From an uncultured Nitrosomonadales bacterium (GTDB lineage: Bacteria; Pseudomonadota; Gammaproteobacteria; Burkholderiales; Gallionellaceae): DNA of 57,445 bases. Of this stretch, positions 52,671 through 57,445 are shown piece after piece. Under the pieces are notes generated by a model. That model did not search any database. It was not told where the DNA came from and saw nothing but the letters and a program-made list of their open reading frames with translations. The DNA is taken from the NCBI GenBank assembly GCA_903885165.1, contig CAISHO010000128.1, positions 1 through 57,445 of the forward strand, read 5' to 3'. The position numbers and the translations under genes are program-made. How positions within the stretch are numbered: position 1 is the stretch's first letter; every line of letters begins with the position of its first letter.

Positions 52671-52868
52671 GTTTGGATTTGTCTTTGTAAAAATTATTAA
52701 AAATCAATCTGTTGCAGATATTTCAGATTTCCCATACCGTCAACGGTTTGCGCAACCCGCTTATGTTACTCGAACGATGAGTTTCATGTTCAATGGCGTG
52801 AGATGAAAAGTTGCGTTACCCTGATAATAGAGCGGCAGCTTTTGCTAATGAGACAACGAGGATATGCT

Positions 52869-54134
52869 ATGACCGATATGACAACACGCGCCCTACAGGC
52901 CGAAACCACTTTGCGGCAAGGCGAGCTGGCGAAGATGAAATGGATCGCCGCCGGTTTGTTGTGCGCCGCCGCTGTTTTATATGTGCTGGGCAAGGTGTTT
53001 CATCTGGGTTATCTGGCGGCCTTCGCGGAAGCGGCGATGATCGGTGCCTTGGCAGACTGGTTTGCGGTTGTGGCACTGTTCCGTCATCCGCTGGGCGTAC
53101 CCATTCCGCATACTGCGATTATCACCCGTAATAAGCGCACCATAGGGAACAGTCTGGCTGATTTCGTGGTTGGGCAATTTCTGAGTGCTGACGTCATCGG
53201 GCAGCGACTCAAGCGATACGATGCCGCGCGCCATTTGTCGCAGTGGCTGGCTTTGCCTGAAAATCGGACACGCATCGCGAGCTATCTCAATCATGGTTTT
53301 GTCTATGGCGTAAAGGCGCTTGATGACCGGCGTATACACGATTTCATTGCACAGACTGCCCGTAGCAAATTGCAGGACATCGATCTTTCCGGATTTATGG
53401 TGAGCGGGTTGGAGTTGGTCACGCGCAATCACAGCCACCGAAAAATCTTGCATGGCGGACTGAACCGCTTCGCCGACTATGTGGAAAGCCCGGATAACAA
53501 TGAGACGATCTCAGCCTTTATCAAGGGTTGGAGCGACAACGCTTTTGTGCAGAGCATGATAGAACCGTTTGTGCCGACCATACGCGCAGCGGTCGTCAAT
53601 AAGCTGCGCGCGGTGTCCGAAGATGAAGCCAATGGCTTGTATCGTGAATTCGACGAGCAAGTGCAAAGTTATCTGTTGCGACTGCAACAGGATCCCGAAT
53701 TGCGTGATTGGGTGAACAGCCAAAAAGCCGCCTTGCTGGATCGCCCTGAGTTCGGTCAGCAGATTGAATCGTTGTGGAATCAGTTGCGTGATTGGGTGGT
53801 GCTCGATCTGTCTCATCCCGATTCGCTGATCGCCGGGAAGATTGAACACTTGGTGGGCGAACTGGAGCAGTATCTGGCAACCGATGACGCGCTGCGTTCA
53901 TGGATCAACGATCAGATACAAGTCGCGCTGATACAGGCGGCCAATGCCAACAAGGGGGTGGTGGGCGAACTGATACGGGAAGAGTTTGCCAACTGGGACG
54001 ATAAATACATGGTCGATAAACTGGAACTGTATCTGGGGCGCGACCTGCAGTACATCCGCATCAACGGCACGCTGGTCGGCGGCCTGTTCGGTTTGCTGAT
54101 CTATGCTGTGACGCAGTTGGTGACTGGCGGCTGA
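52869..54134 (+). CDS. DUF445 family membrane protein (YjiN-like)
   Basis: The 421-residue protein has an N-terminal cytosolic stretch, a membrane segment (WIAAGLLCAAAVLYVLG), the DUF445 signature AFAEAAMIGALADWFAVVALFRHPLG with IPHTAIITRNKRTIGNSL just after it, a long helical extracytoplasmic or cytoplasmic domain, and a C-terminal membrane helix (INGTLVGGLFGLLIYAVTQL). Function is unknown. The ATG at 52869 follows GAGG with proper spacing and gives the family N-terminus; an in-frame start 22 codons upstream is less likely. It converges with the 6S RNA gene. The 133 bases upstream (52671-52803) contain no recognisable gene. Confidence 0.88.
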   Translation: MTDMTTRALQAETTLRQGELAKMKWIAAGLLCAAAVLYVLGKVFHLGYLAAFAEAAMIGALADWFAVVALFRHPLGVPIPHTAIITRNKRTIGNSLADFVVGQFLSADVIGQRLKRYDAARHLSQWLALPENRTRIASYLNHGFVYGVKALDDRRIHDFIAQTARSKLQDIDLSGFMVSGLELVTRNHSHRKILHGGLNRFADYVESPDNNETISAFIKGWSDNAFVQSMIEPFVPTIRAAVVNKLRAVSEDEANGLYREFDEQVQSYLLRLQQDPELRDWVNSQKAALLDRPEFGQQIESLWNQLRDWVVLDLSHPDSLIAGKIEHLVGELEQYLATDDALRSWINDQIQVALIQAANANKGVVGELIREEFANWDDKYMVDKLELYLGRDLQYIRINGTLVGGLFGLLIYAVTQLVTGG

Positions 54135-54145
54135 TCATAGCTGCA

Positions 54146-54174
54146 AATGAAAAGTGCGACCCGAAGGTCGCACT
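54146..54174 (-). terminator. UUCG-loop intrinsic terminator shared by 6S RNA and the DUF445 gene
   Basis: On the minus strand AGTGCGACC-TTCG-GGTCGCACT forms a perfect 9-bp stem with a stable UUCG tetraloop followed by TTTTCATTT, ending transcription of the 6S RNA unit. On the plus strand the same stem lies 18 bases after the DUF445 stop, although without a good T-run. Confidence 0.85.
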
Positions 54175-54177
54175 AAA

Positions 54178-54362
54178 ATAAAGCCCCCCGCCTGTGCCGT
54201 TGACCCAGCATCTCGAACCTAAAGGTTCAAGAGGGTCGCTTCTCTGCTGCATCAGGATCATCCGCTATGGGACATTCACAACAGCAGCGTGTGAGTCGCG
54301 ACCTGGTAAGTTACTTGGTTCAAAGAATATATGAATCTGACGAACACCGCAGGGGACAAACT
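54178..54362 (-). ncRNA. ssrS: 6S RNA
   Basis: Regulatory RNA that mimics an open promoter and sequesters sigma70 RNA polymerase in stationary phase. Read on the minus strand the segment starts near TTTGTCCCCTGCGGTGTTCG and carries the conserved CTTGAACC...GGTTCGAGAT closing hairpin. It ends GGCACAGGCGGGGGGCTTTA, so that CCCCTGCGG-TGT pairs with ACA-GGCGGGGG as the terminal stem. The long internal bubble between is as expected. It lies directly behind zapA, the canonical location in beta- and gammaproteobacteria. Ends are estimated to within about ten bases. A UUCG terminator follows. Confidence 0.92.
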
Positions 54363-54393
54363 GTAACGCTTAATTCTGACTGGTTTGCCGAGA

Positions 54394-54702
54394 TTAAAAC
54401 AGCGTGTCTTGTTCGGCGAGAGCTTGGTCGATTGCCTTCTGCATGGAGCCCATTCTACGCGTAAAGTCCGAGAGGTCAACACCGCGTCCCAATTTCATTG
54501 AAAGCAATTCATGAGAGATATTGAGCGCCGCCATGATCGCGATACGCTCGACATTGATGATCTTGCCTGCATCGAGAATTTCGTTCATTTTCTTGTTGAG
54601 ATAGGCGACCGCGTCGAGTAATTCTTCGCGTTCTTCATCCAGGCAGGCAACGCGCAGTTCGCGGTCAAGAATTTTGATATCCAGCGTATTTTTGTTGGTC
54701 AT
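54394..54702 (-). CDS. zapA: cell division protein ZapA
   Basis: FtsZ-ring-associated coiled-coil protein that promotes FtsZ bundling. The 102-residue product has the N-terminal beta/alpha head (LDIKILDRELRVACLDEEREELLDAV given as about residues 7-32), then AYLNKKMNEILDAGKIINVERIAIMAALNISHELL (about residues 33-67), and a C-terminal helix. It overlaps the upstream coiled-coil gene by four bases (ATGA) and precedes 6S RNA. Confidence 0.95.
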   Translation of the reverse strand: MTNKNTLDIKILDRELRVACLDEEREELLDAVAYLNKKMNEILDAGKIINVERIAIMAALNISHELLSMKLGRGVDLSDFTRRMGSMQKAIDQALAEQDTLF

Positions 54703-54899
54703 GAGATTTCTTCAGGTAACGTGGATAACAGTTTCTCCATGCGGAGCTTTGCGCTTTCCAGTTTGTCGTTGCATAGCCGATTGCTGCTCAAGGCTTGTGC
54801 CAACTCCTGGCGTAAGGTGTGATTTTCCGCGCGCAAATGACCGCTGACCTGTATCAATTGGGCGAGTTTACTTTCTAATTGGCTGAGTTCATTTTCCAT
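54699..54899 (-). CDS. ZapB-like small coiled-coil protein (TIGR02449 type)
   Basis: The 66-residue, almost wholly helical product, MENELSQLESKLAQLIQVSG followed by LRAENHTLRQELAQAL, shows continuous heptads. It matches the small coiled-coil genes found immediately upstream of zapA in betaproteobacteria and annotated as ZapB or TIGR02449. It probably bridges ZapA to the chromosome-terminus machinery or simply supports Z-ring assembly. I chose the ATG at 54899; an in-frame ATG twelve codons upstream is less consistent with the family start. The coding region overlaps zapA by four bases. Confidence 0.8.
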   Translation of the reverse strand: MENELSQLESKLAQLIQVSGHLRAENHTLRQELAQALSSNRLCNDKLESAKLRMEKLLSTLPEEIS

Positions 54900-54976
54900 G
54901 GGCTTAATATAGTGTGAAAAGTGCTGATAAGTCAAACGGTAACAAGGGGGTTTGTAGGCGTTTTGTAAATGGCAGC

Positions 54977-55006
54977 TTCAGTTTAGTGGTGTAATTGTGT
55001 TAAAAT
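54977..55006 (+). promoter_or_regulatory. candidate promoter of the cobalamin riboswitch-btuB transcript
   Basis: TTCAGT (54977-54982) and TAAAAT (55001-55006) are spaced 18 bases apart, placing a start near 55013, just before the first conserved riboswitch block. It is divergent from the zapB-like gene. Confidence 0.45.
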
Positions 55007-55017
55007 GCCCCTCGCTT

Positions 55018-55257
55018 TGAGGTGCTTTGCTGCATTGCAGTCAAGTTAAACGGGAAGCAGGTGCGTTGTCACAGGTTGAAATAGTGGGAGGTTCGCGTTG
55101 CGAATTTGCCGAATTTTGAGGTGTGAAACAATGCCTGCGCTGCCCCCGCAACGGTCGTCGAGTGTGGGTTTGTCAATATGCCACTGTGAGTAATCCCCCC
55201 AAGGGGATCTTATGGGAAGGCGGCAGATCAAGACTCGTGAGCCCGGATACCGGCCAC
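55018..55257 (+). promoter_or_regulatory. cobalamin (AdoCbl) riboswitch
   Basis: RNA element that folds around adenosylcobalamin and represses the downstream receptor gene when the vitamin is plentiful. Conserved blocks appear in order: GAGGTGC at the 5' end, AAACGGGAAGCAGGTGC, GCCTGCGCTGCCCCCGCAACGGT, the B12 box GCCACTG (55180-55186), GGGAAGGCGGCAGATCA, and the closing GAGCCCGGATACCGGCC. A hairpin ATCCCC-CCAA-GGGGAT (55193-55206) lies inside. About 150 bases remain to the btuB start and would hold the expression platform; I could not assign a terminator/antiterminator pair with confidence. Translational control near the AGGAAATGTC ribosome-binding site is an alternative. Confidence 0.93.
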
Positions 55258-55406
55258 GGAGCAATGGTACAGAAGATGCTGCGGGAGGCGCGTCGGATAA
55301 GCTGCCGCATCGCGCCGATCTTGCAGCTATTCCGAAACACCTTTTGCCGCATTTTCTGATTAATCTTATTCCAACGGGGTCGCTTGGAATTTACTCAGGA
55401 AATGTC

Positions 55407-57272
55407 ATGAAACAAAAAACAATCATTCTTGCACTGTTCGGTGCACTATCAATACCTGCAGCAGCTTCGGCCGATACTCCGCCTACATTGGATGCCATCG
55501 TCGTCACCGCGACACGCATGCCGCAACCGTTGAGCAAAATAATTGAAGCTGTCACGGTGCTGAGCGAACAGGAAATACGTAAATCCGGTGCGCCTGATGT
55601 GGCTACGCTGCTTCGCTCGCTGGCGGGAGTCGAAATTGTACAGTTGGGCGGGCTGGGCTCGCAGTCCAGCACCTTCATGCGCGGCACTAATTCGAATCAG
55701 GTGCTGGTTTTGCTAGATGGCGTGCGCATGGATTCCGCGACGACGGGCGCAACGGCGGTAGAGCATCTTATGTTGGATAGCATTGAGCGCATTGAAGTGG
55801 TGCGCGGCAATGTCAGCAGTCTGTACGGTTCAGAAGCGATCGGTGGGGTGATCCAGTTATTCACTAAACAAGGACACGGCGCGCCGGCTTTCAGTGCTAG
55901 TGCCGGTGCGGGAAGTCACGGTACACAACGTTATTCAGCCGGATTTGCCGGAGAAGTGAATGACACGGCTTTTAGTATGAATGCGGGAAACGTTAAAACG
56001 AACGGCGTATCAGCGATGAGTCCGTTGCTGGCGCCGGGGGTCAACCCCAATAACAATGGTTATGAAAATACCACCTTTAATGCGCAGATTAAACACGCTA
56101 TCAATGCAGATCATGCTTTGTCTGCATCTCTGTTCAGTAGTCGTGGTAGGGTATCGTTTGATAACCCGTACAATCTGGCCATCACCGATGTCAATAACAC
56201 CGTAGAAAATATCGATAAGCTATCACTGGCATCGGATGATCAGTTAAACGCGATGTGGCACAGTCAGGTGCGCCTCTCGCAAGGAGTCGACGATAGTCAT
56301 ACTTATACCAACGGCGTGCCAGCCTATCGTTTCCGGACGCAAAACAACCAATTGGTCTGGCAAAATAATTTCAAGATTGCTGATGCACAAAATTTAATTG
56401 TTTCGGCGGAAAAATTGGCGCAGACGGTAAATTCAGACACGGTTTACACGCAAACTCGGCGTAATGTGAATAGTTTTCTGGCGGGATATGTCGGTGAATT
56501 CTCTGCGCAACAAGTGCAGTTGAATCTGCGTCAGGATAATTACTCTGATTTTGGCACTGCCAACACTGGTTTACTGGGGTATGGTTTCTCTTTTGCGGAA
56601 AGCTGGCGTGCGACAGCCAGCATCAGCAATGCCTTCAGGGCTCCAACGCTTAACGACATGTTTTACCCGTTCACTAATTATGGTTTTGGCTTCACCTACG
56701 CAGGTAACCCGAATTTAAAGCCGGAACGTTCGCAAAACAGGGAGGTCGGATTGCACTACGGGCAGAATGGACAGCGTGTCGACGCGGTCTATTTTGAAAA
56801 CAGAATAAACGATTTGATTAGCAGCAATGCGGCCGGATCAAGCATGATCAATATCAATCAGGCGAAAATTACAGGTCAGGAATTGAGCTATACGGGTGAT
56901 TTTGGCAATAAGCACTTGAGAGCGAGTATGTCATTTCAGAATCCGCGCGATGCGTCCACTGGCGCGGTGCTGCAACGTCGTGCTAAACAGTTCGGCAGCA
57001 TTGCCGCATCGCATGATTTCAAGGACTGGAACATGGGGGCGGAAGTTCGTTACAGTGGTTCGCGTCAGGATGTTAATTACAATGCCTTTCCATCTGCGCC
57101 GGTCACGCTGCATGGCTACGAGTTGTTCAATCTGACCTCGCGCTATCAGATCGAAAAAAATCTGCATGTCTCGGCACGCGTGGATAATTTGTTTAATCGC
57201 AATTATTCGGAAGCCTATAGCTACAATACTTTGGGCCGTACACTGTTCGTCGGTTTGACTTATCAGCAGTAA
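55407..57272 (+). CDS. btuB: TonB-dependent vitamin B12 outer-membrane receptor BtuB
   Basis: Outer-membrane gated channel that imports cobalamin using TonB-ExbBD energy. The 621-residue precursor has a signal peptide MKQKTIILALFGALSIPAAASA, then the TonB box region LDAIVVTATRM. The plug domain (about residues 40-150) follows with SGAPDVATLLRSLAGVEIVQLGG, RGTNSNQVLVLLDGVRMDSA and ERIEVVRGNVSSLYGSEAIGG. The beta-barrel ends in the TonB-receptor C-terminal pattern RNYSEAYSYNTLGRTLFVGL with a terminal aromatic strand (TYQQ). The riboswitch upstream identifies the ligand as a corrinoid. AGGAAATGTC precedes the ATG at 55407; frames open further upstream run through the riboswitch and are rejected. 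A membrane-protein gene follows after 80 bases. Confidence 0.96.
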   Translation: MKQKTIILALFGALSIPAAASADTPPTLDAIVVTATRMPQPLSKIIEAVTVLSEQEIRKSGAPDVATLLRSLAGVEIVQLGGLGSQSSTFMRGTNSNQVLVLLDGVRMDSATTGATAVEHLMLDSIERIEVVRGNVSSLYGSEAIGGVIQLFTKQGHGAPAFSASAGAGSHGTQRYSAGFAGEVNDTAFSMNAGNVKTNGVSAMSPLLAPGVNPNNNGYENTTFNAQIKHAINADHALSASLFSSRGRVSFDNPYNLAITDVNNTVENIDKLSLASDDQLNAMWHSQVRLSQGVDDSHTYTNGVPAYRFRTQNNQLVWQNNFKIADAQNLIVSAEKLAQTVNSDTVYTQTRRNVNSFLAGYVGEFSAQQVQLNLRQDNYSDFGTANTGLLGYGFSFAESWRATASISNAFRAPTLNDMFYPFTNYGFGFTYAGNPNLKPERSQNREVGLHYGQNGQRVDAVYFENRINDLISSNAAGSSMININQAKITGQELSYTGDFGNKHLRASMSFQNPRDASTGAVLQRRAKQFGSIAASHDFKDWNMGAEVRYSGSRQDVNYNAFPSAPVTLHGYELFNLTSRYQIEKNLHVSARVDNLFNRNYSEAYSYNTLGRTLFVGLTYQQ

Positions 57273-57352
57273 CGTAACACAGTTTCACTTCTTATCGCCG
57301 CACGCTGCGCAGTTTGGTATGATTGCGCGGCTACTCACCTTCAGGAGATGTC

Positions 57353-57445
57353 ATGAATAACATCCGGTTCCAAAAAATTGCAGTTTTCGTCGCACTGGTC
57401 GCCCTAATGGCATCCACCCGCACTCACCATTTCGATTCTATGACG
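57353..57445 (+). CDS. start of a probable membrane-protein gene downstream of btuB (cut by window end)
   Basis: AGGAGATGTC followed by ATG opens a frame that stays open to the end of the window. The 31 visible residues begin MNNIRFQKIAVFVALVALMA, a basic N-terminus and a hydrophobic helix, and continue STRTHHFDSMT. They do not look like a cleavable signal with a consensus site. The ribosome-binding site is nearly the same as that of btuB (GGAAATGTC/GGAGATGTC). Position behind btuB suggests a role in cobalamin or cobalt uptake, for example an ECF-type S component, but too little is visible to say. Confidence 0.6.
   Translation, partial: MNNIRFQKIAVFVALVALMASTRTHHFDSMT

Noticed and set aside
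55212-55406. A longer btuB reading frame starting inside the riboswitch
   Set aside because: It would translate structured riboswitch RNA; the ATG at 55407 has a ribosome-binding site and a proper signal peptide.
1-57445. tRNA or rRNA genes, prophage, complete insertion sequence, toxin-antitoxin or restriction systems
   Set aside because: I looked for T-loop motifs, integrase/transposase motifs, paired small ORFs and methyltransferase motifs on both strands and saw none; a tRNAscan or HMM search would settle it.

Overview
The window reads as a chromosomal segment of a betaproteobacterium, most likely an iron- or sulfur-oxidising member of the Nitrosomonadales (Gallionellaceae-like). The reasons are the gene order (lpxC–dciA–M23 peptidase–secA–argJ; pilC–pilD–coaE–zapD–yacG; zapB/zapA–6S RNA), the UbiH-type ubiquinone pathway, malate:quinone oxidoreductase, small periplasmic c-type cytochromes, a cytochrome P460 and a DsrC/TusE-like protein. 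The taxonomic call is an inference from gene content and protein style, not a database result. I see no tRNA, rRNA, CRISPR array, prophage or complete insertion sequence.

Layout, left to right. 1-3.9 kb: an RND multidrug-type efflux pump (inner-membrane subunit cut by the window edge, plus its adaptor lipoprotein). 4.1-9.1 kb: a membrane-stress-like assortment (RMD1/DUF155 protein with two tiny coupled ORFs in front, a small membrane protein, a CPA1 Na+/H+ antiporter, diacylglycerol kinase, a DUF2252 kinase-fold protein and a cytochrome P460 lipoprotein). 9.1-9.8 kb: an ambiguous stretch with one doubtful ORF. 9.8-16.8 kb: mqo, a ferredoxin-domain flavin reductase, an atypical short-chain epimerase, htpG and a UbiH-family hydroxylase. 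16.8-25.1 kb: lpxC, a small membrane protein, dciA, an M23 peptidase, secA, a cNMP-binding-domain protein, argJ and a DUF815 ATPase. 25.2-33.3 kb: a branched-chain-amino-acid-type ABC transporter with a fused LivM-LivG, then a DsrC-like protein lacking its key C-terminal cysteine, then a CHASE-PAS-PAS orphan histidine kinase. 33.5-40.5 kb: a Nudix-ThiE fusion, then, on the minus strand, lgt, a CorC-type protein, pilC, pilD, coaE, zapD and yacG. 40.6-49.3 kb: ilvD, a hexose-6-phosphate mutarotase, two small c-type cytochromes and a second, complete livKHMGF operon. 49.4-54.9 kb: a RelA lacking its last domain, a TauE/SafE exporter, an EVE protein, a DUF445 membrane protein, 6S RNA, zapA and a zapB-like gene. 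55.0-57.4 kb: a cobalamin riboswitch, btuB and the start of a downstream membrane-protein gene.

Most of the window is well-understood core metabolism and envelope biology. I did not find a clear new multi-gene system. The points most worth a second look are: a miniature palindromic repeat that has inserted in frame into two unrelated genes; a RelA that stops after its zinc-finger domain, with a repeat motif immediately behind it; a DsrC-family protein with only the upstream cysteine; two ATGA-chained mini-ORFs leading into the RMD1 gene; and the 8.4-kb transporter/sensor block lying between genes that usually sit close together.
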